Source: Erysipelotrichales bacterium (GTDB taxonomy: Bacteria > Bacillota_I > Bacilli_A > Acholeplasmatales > WRBM01). Taken from it: DNA of 61,083 bases. Every line of letters starts with the position of its first letter. Position 1 is the first letter of the stretch. A program made the position numbers and the translations under genes. Of the stretch, positions 19,770 through 27,137 are shown piece after piece. The notes beneath the pieces were generated by a model. The model had not been told where the DNA came from, ran no database searches, and worked only from the letters and a program-made list of their open reading frames with translations. The stretch is taken from assembly GCA_009784525.1 (NCBI GenBank), contig WRBM01000009.1, forward strand, positions 1 to 61,083, in the 5' to 3' direction.

Positions 19770-19796
19770 TTGGCACTCTACTAGTTTTTGTGCTAG
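19770..19796 (-). promoter_or_regulatory. CIRCE-like operator, promoter-downstream copy
   Basis: It reads TTGGCACTC-N9-TTGTGCTAG against the consensus TTAGCACTC-N9-GAGTGCTAA. The spacing is exact, with one mismatch in the left arm and three in the right. It lies between the -10 box and the hrcA start. Confidence 0.8.
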
Positions 19797-19800
19797 TAAT

Positions 19801-19829
19801 ATTTTACATCATTTAATTAGCACTGTCAA
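19801..19829 (-). promoter_or_regulatory. promoter of the hrcA operon
   Basis: On the minus strand TTGACA (19829-19824), a 17-base spacer and TAAAAT (19806-19801). The -35 box is embedded in the upstream CIRCE-like site, so HrcA binding would block RNA polymerase. Confidence 0.85.
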
Positions 19830-19843
19830 TACTAATCTGCTAA
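19817..19843 (-). promoter_or_regulatory. second CIRCE-like operator over the -35 box
   Basis: It reads TTAGCACTG-N9-ATCTGCTAA. The left arm differs from consensus in one base and the right arm in three. With the copy at 19770-19796 it brackets the promoter. Confidence 0.65.
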
Positions 19844-19954
19844 ATTTTATCATTATTTTTTACAATTATGCCTTTTTTTATTCAGTAAGCTGGTTTTTTT
19901 CAACTTAAAATCGCTGATTTTTCATATAAATATCGAGAAAAATCAAAAAAGCCA

Positions 19955-19983
19955 TTGCATAATAGCTTATAATTTGATATAAT
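19955..19983 (+). promoter_or_regulatory. promoter of rpmG
   Basis: TTGCAT (19955-19960), a 17-base spacer and TATAAT (19978-19983), about 30 nt before rpmG. Confidence 0.8.
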
Positions 19984-20013
19984 ACTTAATTGAAATAAAC
20001 GGAGGAATGAAAA

Positions 20014-20163
20014 ATGCGCGATTTAGTTAAATTAGTGTGCAGTGACTGTAAAGAAGAAAATTATCATACCGATAAAAATAAAAAATTAAATCCAGAACGG
20101 ATTGAATTTAAAAAATATTGCCCTAGATGCAAAAAACATACATTGCATAAAGAAAGAAAATAA
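20014..20163 (+). CDS. rpmG: 50S ribosomal protein L33 (zinc-ribbon form)
   Basis: This is a 49-residue L33 with both CxxC pairs (CSDC and CPRC), so it is the zinc-binding C+ type. It starts with ATG at 20014 after GGAGGA. It has its own promoter and a terminator right after the stop. Genomes often carry several L33 genes; this copy is not next to secE/nusG as one usually is. Confidence 0.96.
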   Translation: MRDLVKLVCSDCKEENYHTDKNKKLNPERIEFKKYCPRCKKHTLHKERK

Positions 20164-20187
20164 CTATTTCGGTAGTTATTTTTATTT
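20158..20187 (+). terminator. terminator after rpmG
   Basis: The 9-bp stem AAATAACTA / TAGTTATTT with a 6-base loop is followed by a T-rich tract. The MBL gene starts 7 nt later, so read-through may feed it. Confidence 0.7.
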
Positions 20188-20193
20188 ATAAAG

Positions 20194-20805
20194 ATGAAAA
20201 AATATATTTTAGGCGATTTTCAAGTCAACACATATCTACTAAATTATCGCAAAGATGCTTTTTTAATCGATCCAGGTTATGAAGCTGATTTTTTACTTAA
20301 TGAACTTAAAGATTTTAATCTTAAAGGTATTCTTCTGACTCACGGTCATCTTGATCATATTGATGAAATTGGCAGTTTCTCTTGTCCGATTTATATTCAT
20401 AAAGATGATATTGATGCCTTAATGAATGAAAATATTAGCGGATATACTTATTTTGGCTCTACGCCAAAATATCAGTTTTCTAAACTAAATATAATTCCTT
20501 TAGATAATAATAGCGAAATATTTTTAGGTCCAGATCCTATTAAAGTTATTCATACACCTGGTCATACCAAAGGTTCTTCTTGTTTTTTATATCAGAACCG
20601 ACTTTTTACTGGTGATACATTATTTCGCAACGATGTTGGCCGAACTGACCTTTTAGGAGGAAACAATCAAAGCTTACGAAAAAGTATCAATCTTATATTT
20701 GATAAAACTCCTGACTATATAAAAATTTATCCTGGCCATGGCGAAAACTCTAATATTAAATATGAAAGAGAGAATAATCTCTTTTACAAAACAATAAGAA
20801 AATAA
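20194..20805 (+). CDS. MBL-fold metallo-hydrolase (glyoxalase II-like, YqgX type)
   Basis: This 203-residue cytoplasmic protein has the binuclear metal motif T-H-G-H-L-D-H (49-55), the later H-T-P-G-H-T and D-T-L-F-R-N-D-V-G-R-T-D motifs, and Y-P-G-H-G near the end. These match hydroxyacylglutathione hydrolase-like proteins. In organisms without glutathione the thiol substrate is unknown. No strong ribosome site is seen before ATG 20194, which suggests weak translation or dependence on rpmG read-through. Confidence 0.9.
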   Translation: MKKYILGDFQVNTYLLNYRKDAFLIDPGYEADFLLNELKDFNLKGILLTHGHLDHIDEIGSFSCPIYIHKDDIDALMNENISGYTYFGSTPKYQFSKLNIIPLDNNSEIFLGPDPIKVIHTPGHTKGSSCFLYQNRLFTGDTLFRNDVGRTDLLGGNNQSLRKSINLIFDKTPDYIKIYPGHGENSNIKYERENNLFYKTIRK

Positions 20806-20808
20806 TAA

Positions 20809-20836
20809 GAGACACTTTCAACGGTGTCTTTTTATT
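20809..20836 (+). terminator. terminator of the MBL hydrolase gene
   Basis: The stem AGACAC / GTGTCT, extended by AATAA / TTATT, with loop TTTCAACG and trailing T's, lies just after the stop codon. Confidence 0.85.
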
Positions 20837-20879
20837 ATTTAATCCATTCTTTAAATTTCCAAGACGCATGAAGCAGCAA

Positions 20880-21126
20880 ATTATGCTTAGCCATTTTTTT
20901 CAAGAAACATCAAAATAGATTTTTCCGGATTAAATTTTAAACAGTATTAATTAAGCGAGCGGGCACGTTTTCTTGATCCTACCTTCACTTCAATTGGAGC
21001 TATCATCTTGTACAATGAAATCGACTTATGCGCAACCAGGATTTCGGCAGTCCAATAGCACAAATCTTTTCATAAGTTTGCAACATAGAAAATTCTCTGC
21101 TAATGCGCCTTTAAATTCCGAATCAA
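20880..21126 (-). pseudogene. remnant of a DUF4143-type ATPase (C-terminal part, multiple frameshifts)
   Basis: On the minus strand three reading frames hold pieces of the DUF4143 C-terminus of AAA-type ATPases in the right order: FKGALAENFL (about 21126-21090), then YWTAE, VDFIVQDDSSN, and IAPIEVKVGSRKRARSLN (ending 20950). After an in-frame TAA the pattern continues as YCLKFNPEKS. In the intact family these read as G-A-L-A-E-N, Y-W, E-V-D-F-x-x-x and P-I/V-E-V-K-x-x-x-x-x-x-A-x-S-L. At least two frame changes and a stop make it dead. No ATPase domain remains. Confidence 0.7.
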
Positions 21127-21225
21127 ATAAGCTAAAAAAAAGCAAAAATTACTACATAAATTAAATATTATTATAAGCACGTTAATCGTTGTAAAAATTT
21201 GTCATTCTATACGTGATAGTTTATA

Positions 21226-21253
21226 TTGCATTTACTGATATTAATGTTATAAT
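21226..21253 (+). promoter_or_regulatory. promoter of ispG
   Basis: TTGCAT (21226-21231), a 16-base spacer and TATAAT (21248-21253). AGGTGATAC precedes the ATG at 21270. Confidence 0.6.
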
Positions 21254-21269
21254 ATAAGCAGGTGATACA

Positions 21270-22334
21270 ATGCCGTTAAGACATGAAACAAAAGAAATTA
21301 CAATTGGAAAAGTTAAAATTGGCGGAAACAATCCGGTTGTTATTCAAAGTATGACAACGACTTCTACAAAAAACATCGAGCAAACAGTTGCGGAAATCAA
21401 ATATCTTGAATCATTAGGTTGCGAACTAATTCGTGTTGCCGTACTAGATATCGAAGATGCAAAAGCAATCAAAGCTATTAAAGAACAGATATCTATCCCT
21501 TTAGCTGCTGATATTCATTATGATTATCGTTTGGCGATTGTTTCTATTGAAAACGGGGCCGATAAAATTCGTTTAAATCCTGGCAATCTAAGAAACATTG
21601 AAGAAGTTAAACTTGTCACAGAATTATGTAAAAAGAAAAAAATCCCCATTAGGATTGGCGTTAATGGTGGTAGCTTACCAAAAGGCATGGCTTTAACTGC
21701 TGAGAATATGGTTTTAGCTTGCGAAGAACATGTAAAAATTCTTGAAGAATTAAATTTTCATGATATAGTTCTCTCTTTAAAAGCTTCGAATGTTGATTTA
21801 ACTGTAAAAGCTTATCTTTTAGCTAGTGAAAGATTCCCATATCCTCTTCACTTAGGGGTTACTGAAGCAGGCACTGAATATACAGGTACAATTAAAAGTG
21901 CTATTGGCTTAGGAATTATGCTTCATCATGGCATCGGTAATACTATACGGGTAAGTCTTAATGGCGATAAAGCAATGGAAATAAAAGCTTGTAAAGAGAT
22001 TCTTAAAAACTTTGGTTTAATAGCTAATGTACCGGAATTAATTTGTTGTCCAACTTGTGGCCGATCTCAGTATCCGGATATCCAAAAAGCAGCTAAAGAA
22101 ATTGAGTTCTTTTTAGAAACAATTAATGCGAATATTAAAGTCGCTGTAATGGGTTGTTCTGTTAATGGACCCGGAGAAGCTAAACATGCCGATATCGGTA
22201 TCGCTTATGGTAAACATGATGCTTTAATATTTATCGGTGAAACTTTAAAAAAGGTTAGTTTTTCCGAAAGCATAGAAATATTTAAAAAGAAGATTATTAA
22301 GTTTCTTGAAGAAAGAGAGATTAACAATGATTGA
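21270..22334 (+). CDS. ispG: 4-hydroxy-3-methylbut-2-enyl diphosphate synthase IspG (GcpE)
   Basis: This iron-sulfur enzyme catalyses the penultimate step of the MEP isoprenoid pathway. The 354-residue protein has the TIM-barrel start (PVVIQSMTTT), ADIHYD, and the C-terminal cluster domain with CPTCGR and MGCSVNGPGEA carrying the [4Fe-4S] ligands. It has its own promoter and overlaps the M42 peptidase gene by 8 nt. Confidence 0.96.
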   Translation: MPLRHETKEITIGKVKIGGNNPVVIQSMTTTSTKNIEQTVAEIKYLESLGCELIRVAVLDIEDAKAIKAIKEQISIPLAADIHYDYRLAIVSIENGADKIRLNPGNLRNIEEVKLVTELCKKKKIPIRIGVNGGSLPKGMALTAENMVLACEEHVKILEELNFHDIVLSLKASNVDLTVKAYLLASERFPYPLHLGVTEAGTEYTGTIKSAIGLGIMLHHGIGNTIRVSLNGDKAMEIKACKEILKNFGLIANVPELICCPTCGRSQYPDIQKAAKEIEFFLETINANIKVAVMGCSVNGPGEAKHADIGIAYGKHDALIFIGETLKKVSFSESIEIFKKKIIKFLEEREINND

Positions 22335-23349
22335 TAAAGATTACCTACTTGCAATAACTAAAAAAATTCTTGCCATCCCTTCTCCTTCCGGATATACAGA
22401 AAAATGCCGCAATTTACTAATTACAGAAATCGAAAGCCTCGGCTTTAAAGCTGAAACTAATAATTATGGCAACGTAATTGTTAACCTAAATAAAAAGCAA
22501 GCAAAGACCATTGGCATTTCTGCACATTTTGATACTTTAGGCGCGATGGTTAGCGGCATTAACAACGATGGTACTTTAGCTTTTAAAACAGTCGGTGGTC
22601 CAATTCTTCCAACTTATGACGGCGAATACTGTACCATTCATACAAGAGATGGTAAAACTTATAATGGTACTTTTTTATCGAACAGTCCCAGTTCACACGT
22701 TTACAAAGACGCAACAAGCATCGACCGCAATTCTTCTACAATGCATGTGCGAATCGATGAGTTAGTTTGTTCTAAAAATGATGTTAAAGCATTAGGGATT
22801 AATAATGGTGATTATATTTCGCTTGATCCCAAAACAATAATCTTTGCTAATGGTTTCATTAAAAGTCGTTTTCTAGATGATAAGATTTGTGTTAGTATTC
22901 TACTTACGCTTTTAAAATACTTAAAAGATCATAAAATTACGCTTAATAAAAATCTGGTTTTTGTTTTTTCTTGTTATGAAGAGGTTGGCTTTGGGGCTAG
23001 CTCAATTCCTCAGGTAGATGAATTTATTGCTTGTGATATGGGCTGTGTTGGCGCTAATCTAGAAGGTAGTGCTACAAAGGTTTCAATTTGTTCAATGGAT
23101 TCATCTGGTCCATATGATTATGAACTAACAGGCAAATTAATCGCTTCCGCAAAGGAAAAAAAGTTAGATTACGCTATTGATGTCTATCCTTATTATGGCT
23201 CTGATGTCAGTGCTGCCAGACGAGCAGGACACGATTTTAAAGGCGCTTTAATTGGTCCTGGTGTCGAAGCTTCACATGGGATGGAAAGAACGCACCTAAA
23301 AGGTGTACTTGCAACTTTAGAATTACTTATAACTTATTTAACAAACTGA
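22327..23349 (+). CDS. M42-family aminopeptidase
   Basis: A zinc- or cobalt-dependent aminopeptidase of the glutamyl/deblocking (tetrahedral) type, degrading peptides in the cytoplasm. I start it at the ATG at 22327 (MIDKDYLL), which sits about 8 nt after AAAGAGAG and overlaps the ispG stop; an upstream TTG at 22306 in the same frame is less likely. The 340 residues include AHFDTLG, the SRFLDDK metal segment, FSCYEEVGFGA and the late SHGMERTH motif, all as in M42 enzymes. Confidence 0.93.
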   Translation: MIDKDYLLAITKKILAIPSPSGYTEKCRNLLITEIESLGFKAETNNYGNVIVNLNKKQAKTIGISAHFDTLGAMVSGINNDGTLAFKTVGGPILPTYDGEYCTIHTRDGKTYNGTFLSNSPSSHVYKDATSIDRNSSTMHVRIDELVCSKNDVKALGINNGDYISLDPKTIIFANGFIKSRFLDDKICVSILLTLLKYLKDHKITLNKNLVFVFSCYEEVGFGASSIPQVDEFIACDMGCVGANLEGSATKVSICSMDSSGPYDYELTGKLIASAKEKKLDYAIDVYPYYGSDVSAARRAGHDFKGALIGPGVEASHGMERTHLKGVLATLELLITYLTN

Positions 23350-23364
23350 TAAAGGGATGAAAAA

Positions 23365-24192
23365 ATGTTACACGCTTTAGAAAGAGAATATGAATTTGAA
23401 GAAGGGAAAAAACTAACTGATTTCGCTTTTTGCGGAACTAAAGATGATTTTCATGCAAAAATTAAATTTTTAGCTAATATGGCTGAATCCGAAACTTGGT
23501 CATTCGAAGGTCGAACTAATTCGATTTTAACTAAATACATTAATACGGCTTTCAGACAGTGTTATCGTGAAAAAAAGATTATGTATTCTGATAATAATGA
23601 ATATGCTTGTTTTAATACTGGTCTGCTTACACCTCATGGTCACGATATCATTGCTTGGTTTGCGGTAAACTTAAATACTGATGCTCAAGAAAAATGGTTT
23701 TTTAAAGGTTTTAAAGATAAAAGCGACAAGCACTTTATGAATATGTTTTCTTTAGTACCGGAATTAGCTACCTATACCGATAATTTTGCGGATTATTATT
23801 TCAATCCGGAACTTAATATTGAAATTAATTCCAATCATATTTTGGAAGAAAACTGGGATAATATAAAAGATATTCTTAAACTTGATAAAGCAATTGTTAA
23901 AACACTGCTTTTTGGTGTACTTGAAGAAGCAAAAAAGAAAATTAAACGTAATTTTAGACTAGTTGTTCCACAATTTTATAATGAAGTTATAATGTATTTA
24001 TTACCAATTGAATTTCCAATTGGTAATAACCAAACTGAAACTCTAGCGCTTGCCGTTCAAAAAATTGATAATCAATATCGAGCCAATACAATATTCACAT
24101 TAGATGTAGCCTATGAAAAAGCTAGACTTCTGATGAAACCTGAATCATCGTGGCTATCAGAAAAAAACGTAAAAATTTTTTTAAACAGATAA
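23365..24192 (+). CDS. DUF3825 domain protein
   Basis: This 275-residue soluble protein matches the DUF3825 pattern: an N-terminal LTDFAF, W-x-F at about 45, a tract like ACFNTGLLTPHGHDIIAWF, W-FKGF, a Y-D-N-F-A-D-Y-Y-F-N-P-E-L-x-I region and H-I-L-E-E-N-W-D-N-I. The family is widespread but uncharacterised; fused relatives suggest RNA-linked roles. It is the last gene of the ispG-M42-DUF3825 unit, 15 nt after the peptidase. Confidence 0.75.
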   Translation: MLHALEREYEFEEGKKLTDFAFCGTKDDFHAKIKFLANMAESETWSFEGRTNSILTKYINTAFRQCYREKKIMYSDNNEYACFNTGLLTPHGHDIIAWFAVNLNTDAQEKWFFKGFKDKSDKHFMNMFSLVPELATYTDNFADYYFNPELNIEINSNHILEENWDNIKDILKLDKAIVKTLLFGVLEEAKKKIKRNFRLVVPQFYNEVIMYLLPIEFPIGNNQTETLALAVQKIDNQYRANTIFTLDVAYEKARLLMKPESSWLSEKNVKIFLNR

Positions 24193-24197
24193 AATTA

Positions 24198-24226
24198 AAA
24201 AGAGCCGAAAATTTTTGGCTCTTTTC
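24198..24226. terminator. bidirectional terminator between DUF3825 and ABC-F genes
   Basis: The stem AAAAGAGCC / GGCTCTTTT with a 10-base loop is flanked by A and T runs and lies between two convergent stops. Confidence 0.87.
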
Positions 24227-25779
24227 TATCTTTTGGTTTTTAAAGCTTCAAAGGAAACTACTCGAAAATCAATCTCTGAAAAGAAATCCAACTCGTGGCT
24301 AATCATGATAATTGTTCCGGGATAAACTTTTAACGCTTCTAATAAGGCGGCCTTAGCATTCTTATCTAAGTGATTAGTTGGTTCATCAAGAATTAAAACA
24401 TTAGACTTAGTAATCGAAAGCAATAACAAACGAGCCTTTGATGCTTCTCCTCCTGATAGTGCCTTAAATGGGCGGTCATAAAGACTTTTATCGATACCAA
24501 CTCTACCTAGAGCACTTCTGATTTTAACGTTGTCCATTTCCGGAAAATGATTAAGAACTAAGGAAAATGGAGTTTCATCAGCTTTAAACTCGGCTTCTTG
24601 GGAAAAGAAACTGATATCACAATTATTAGTGAAGGAAAATTCTCCGGATTTTTGCGACATAAACTTTAAGATAGTTTTAATAAATGTTGTTTTACCAATT
24701 CCATTGGCGCCTTTAATTAAAATCCGTTCTTTGCGATTTATCAAAAGGTTAATTGGTTTTAAAAGTGGCTTATCATAGCCAATTATCAGTTCTTTAACCT
24801 CTAGTATTTTCTGATATGGCTCCTTAGAAAATTTGAAATCAAAATGAACTGGTTTATTATTAAAAGGTTTATCGATTCTAATTAATTTATCAAGTTGTTT
24901 TTGGCGACTTTTGGCTCGATTTGATGTTGAGGCCCTAGTAATATTTTTATCAATAAAGTCTTCCGTTTTCTTAATAAAAGCTTGTTGCACCTCAAAACTT
25001 TTTTGATAATTATTAGCTCTGATTTGTTTTTCAGTTAAATAATAGTTATAATTACCTTTATACTTTTCTAAAGAACGATTTTCCAACTCATAAATAACAT
25101 TAGTAACAGCGCTCAAAAAGCTAATATCATGTGAAATGAGGACAAAACTTTTCGGATAGTTCTCTAAAAATTTCTTCAGCCACTCTACGTGACGGTCATC
25201 AAGAAAGTTAGTTGGTTCATCAAGAAGCATTACATCTGGTTTTTCTAATAAAATCTTACCAAGAAATACCTTAGCCTTCTGGCCTCCAGAAAGTTCTGCG
25301 ATTTTTCTGTCTAGGCCGATATCACTTAACCCTAAGCCAGCAATTACATTATCAATTAATGGTTTAAGGTTATAAAAACCTTCTCGTTCTAGTTCTTCTT
25401 GAAGATAGTTAGCTTTTTCTAAAAGCGAGTCAAATTCATATTCTTTAGCGGTTTCCAATGCTTTAAAATAATTATTCATCTGACTTTCTTTTTGAAAAAG
25501 TTCATTAAAAACATGATACAGATAATCACCTATTGTATTTTTTTTATCGACTTTTAAATGCTGGTCAAGATAACTAACCGCTAAATTAGGCAAATAATTT
25601 ATCTGACCATTATCCGGTCTGATATTTTTAGCAATAATATTCATTAATGTTGTTTTTCCACTACCATTAGCGCCAATTAAGGCGACTTTTTCTTTAGCTA
25701 AAAGCCGAAAATTCAAATCATTAAATAATTCACGATCAGTATATTTAAATCTAATATTTGTTAATTCAATTAGACTCAT
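24226..25779 (-). CDS. ABC-F family ATPase (ribosome-associated type)
   Basis: Two ABC cassettes lie on one 517-residue chain with no membrane domain: Walker A GANGSGKTT (about 37-45) and GANGIGKTT, signatures LSGGQKAK and LSGGEASKA, Walker B LLDEPTNFLD and ILDEPTNHLD. The charged linker between them (ITRASTSNRAKSRQKQLDKL) is the P-site tRNA interaction motif of ABC-F translation factors. Some members give antibiotic resistance, others relieve stalled ribosomes; the class cannot be fixed here. It overlaps the thioesterase gene by 14 nt. Confidence 0.93.
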   Translation of the reverse strand: MSLIELTNIRFKYTDRELFNDLNFRLLAKEKVALIGANGSGKTTLMNIIAKNIRPDNGQINYLPNLAVSYLDQHLKVDKKNTIGDYLYHVFNELFQKESQMNNYFKALETAKEYEFDSLLEKANYLQEELEREGFYNLKPLIDNVIAGLGLSDIGLDRKIAELSGGQKAKVFLGKILLEKPDVMLLDEPTNFLDDRHVEWLKKFLENYPKSFVLISHDISFLSAVTNVIYELENRSLEKYKGNYNYYLTEKQIRANNYQKSFEVQQAFIKKTEDFIDKNITRASTSNRAKSRQKQLDKLIRIDKPFNNKPVHFDFKFSKEPYQKILEVKELIIGYDKPLLKPINLLINRKERILIKGANGIGKTTFIKTILKFMSQKSGEFSFTNNCDISFFSQEAEFKADETPFSLVLNHFPEMDNVKIRSALGRVGIDKSLYDRPFKALSGGEASKARLLLLSITKSNVLILDEPTNHLDKNAKAALLEALKVYPGTIIMISHELDFFSEIDFRVVSFEALKTKR

Positions 25780-26296
25780 AAGAAAATTCCTCTAAAATAT
25801 TAAAAGACTTTGGATCATTAGGTTTAGAAACTAAAACTAACTCCTCATTCATAATGCCTTCGCCAGCAATTTTATTGACATCCATCTTCATATATCGGCC
25901 TTTAGCAATCGCCGCAACTGTTTTATCTTTTAATAAGATATAGCCTTCGCCTTCAAAAAGCCTGCTCTTATTGCGAGTTATTTTACCGACAATCAATATT
26001 ATCTGATCAACAGGAACTGGTTTTTTATAACGAATCTGAAAATCAATCGTAACTCCAAAAGCATCAGGCTCTAAACATGTAATTGCCCGACCAATTGTTT
26101 CATCTAATAAAGACGCTGAAATGCCTCCATGAACTCTTCCTGGATAACTTATATGAGAATCATTGGAAAAATAAACAGCGACCATTTCTTTAGTTTCTAC
26201 TTCAAAAAAATCTACTTTTAAACTTTCCTTATTTTCAGTTCCACAAACAAAGCAGTTCTTGGAATTTGTATGTTTTTTATTTACTTTAACAATCAT
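25766..26296 (-). CDS. hotdog-fold acyl-CoA thioesterase-like protein (PaaI type)
   Basis: This 176-residue protein has a hotdog core: PGRVHGGISASLLDETIGRA (about 51-70) holds the HGG-x3-x3-D/E active-site helix seen in PaaI/YiiD thioesterases. A CFVCG motif stands at the N-terminus, as in a common subfamily. It probably hydrolyses an acyl-CoA; the substrate is unknown. A 30-residue C-terminal extension is not typical. It is translationally coupled to the ABC-F gene. Confidence 0.82.
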   Translation of the reverse strand: MIVKVNKKHTNSKNCFVCGTENKESLKVDFFEVETKEMVAVYFSNDSHISYPGRVHGGISASLLDETIGRAITCLEPDAFGVTIDFQIRYKKPVPVDQIILIVGKITRNKSRLFEGEGYILLKDKTVAAIAKGRYMKMDVNKIAGEGIMNEELVLVSKPNDPKSFNILEEFSYESN

Positions 26297-26310
26297 ATAT
26301 ATAACTCCTT

Positions 26311-26338
26311 AAAAAAAAGAGACACTATAAAAGTGTCT
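26311..26338 (-). terminator. terminator of the thioredoxin-like gene
   Basis: The stem AGACACT / AGTGTCT is followed by eight T on the minus strand. It overlaps the last base of the 26338-26904 gene. Confidence 0.85.
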
Positions 26339-26904
26339 TAGTTAAAATGTTGAGGATTAAATACGTAATTTCTTAAGAATGTTTCCCACATTGTTGAACG
26401 AACAGGCTGATCATCATTTAGGAATCGTCTTTCACGAGAACTAAGTATCATTTCTCCATCCATAAAGACCCAAACCTCTGGAGTAACTTCTCCCATTGGC
26501 AAATTGAATCTATCTTCTAAAGGAAGTAAATTGATATTTCTGTCGCGAAGATAATAAATTCGTTCAACGCCTCTGTCTTGAGAAAGTTGGACAACGTTTC
26601 TAACACGTGCTCGGCAAGCTGAACAATCTTCTGAACCAAAATAAACGATAATTCTTTCACCTGGAGCCGCATTATCAATAACTCTTAATAATCTGTTGAC
26701 ACTTACCTGACGAAGATTATGGTCTCTTTGTAAGGTCTCTCCACCGCCTACATTAGCATCACGATATCTTCTGAAAATTCTCTCTTGTTGATTTGGTATT
26801 AATAATAAACTAATTCCAACAACAATTACCGCCGTAACTATTAGGTAAAAAATTGTCGCTCCTGTAAGAGGAACTTTGCGGTACTTGTCTGTTTTAGCAG
26901 GCAT
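26338..26904 (-). CDS. membrane-anchored thioredoxin-like protein (CSAC motif)
   Basis: This 188-residue protein has one N-terminal membrane helix (about 17-36) and an extracytoplasmic thioredoxin-like domain. The redox pair is C94-S-A-C97 after the IIVYFGSEDC strand, and a T-P at the expected cis-Pro place occurs in GEVTPEVWVF. It may act in thiol redox of exported proteins. Few cysteines occur in the secreted proteins of this window, so the partner is unclear. It has its own promoter (26957-26984) and terminator. Confidence 0.75.
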   Translation of the reverse strand: MPAKTDKYRKVPLTGATIFYLIVTAVIVVGISLLLIPNQQERIFRRYRDANVGGGETLQRDHNLRQVSVNRLLRVIDNAAPGERIIVYFGSEDCSACRARVRNVVQLSQDRGVERIYYLRDRNINLLPLEDRFNLPMGEVTPEVWVFMDGEMILSSRERRFLNDDQPVRSTMWETFLRNYVFNPQHFN

Positions 26905-26956
26905 ATAAACAATCCTTTCTTGACATAAGATAAAACCGATTAACGGACTATACTAA

Positions 26957-26984
26957 ATTATATCATAAAATATAAATAAAGCAA
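26957..26984 (-). promoter_or_regulatory. promoter of the thioredoxin-like gene
   Basis: On the minus strand TTGCTT (26984-26979), a 16-base spacer and TATAAT (26962-26957). Confidence 0.6.
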
Positions 26985-27081
26985 GATTTTTTTTCATATT
27001 TTCCGCTAAAATAGCATAATTTCACTAAACTTCATTGATATTGAGTGTTAAATGACTGCTAAAACAGGCATATTTTTTGAC

Positions 27082-27110
27082 TTGCAAAAATAAACTAAAA
27101 ATAGTATAAT
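27082..27110 (+). promoter_or_regulatory. promoter of glgA-glgC
   Basis: TTGCAA (27082-27087), a 17-base spacer and TATAAT (27105-27110). The ribosome site GAGGGTAGAG follows before ATG 27138. Confidence 0.75.
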
Positions 27111-27137
27111 TTATATATATAAAGAGGGTAGAGAATT

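Noticed and set aside
20973-21164. A 63-residue plus-strand frame before ispG
   Set aside because: It is antisense to the DUF4143 remnant, which explains the sequence better.
22306-22326. Upstream TTG start for the M42 peptidase
   Set aside because: It would extend the overlap with ispG. The ATG at 22327 has a better-placed purine-rich site and matches the family N-terminus.
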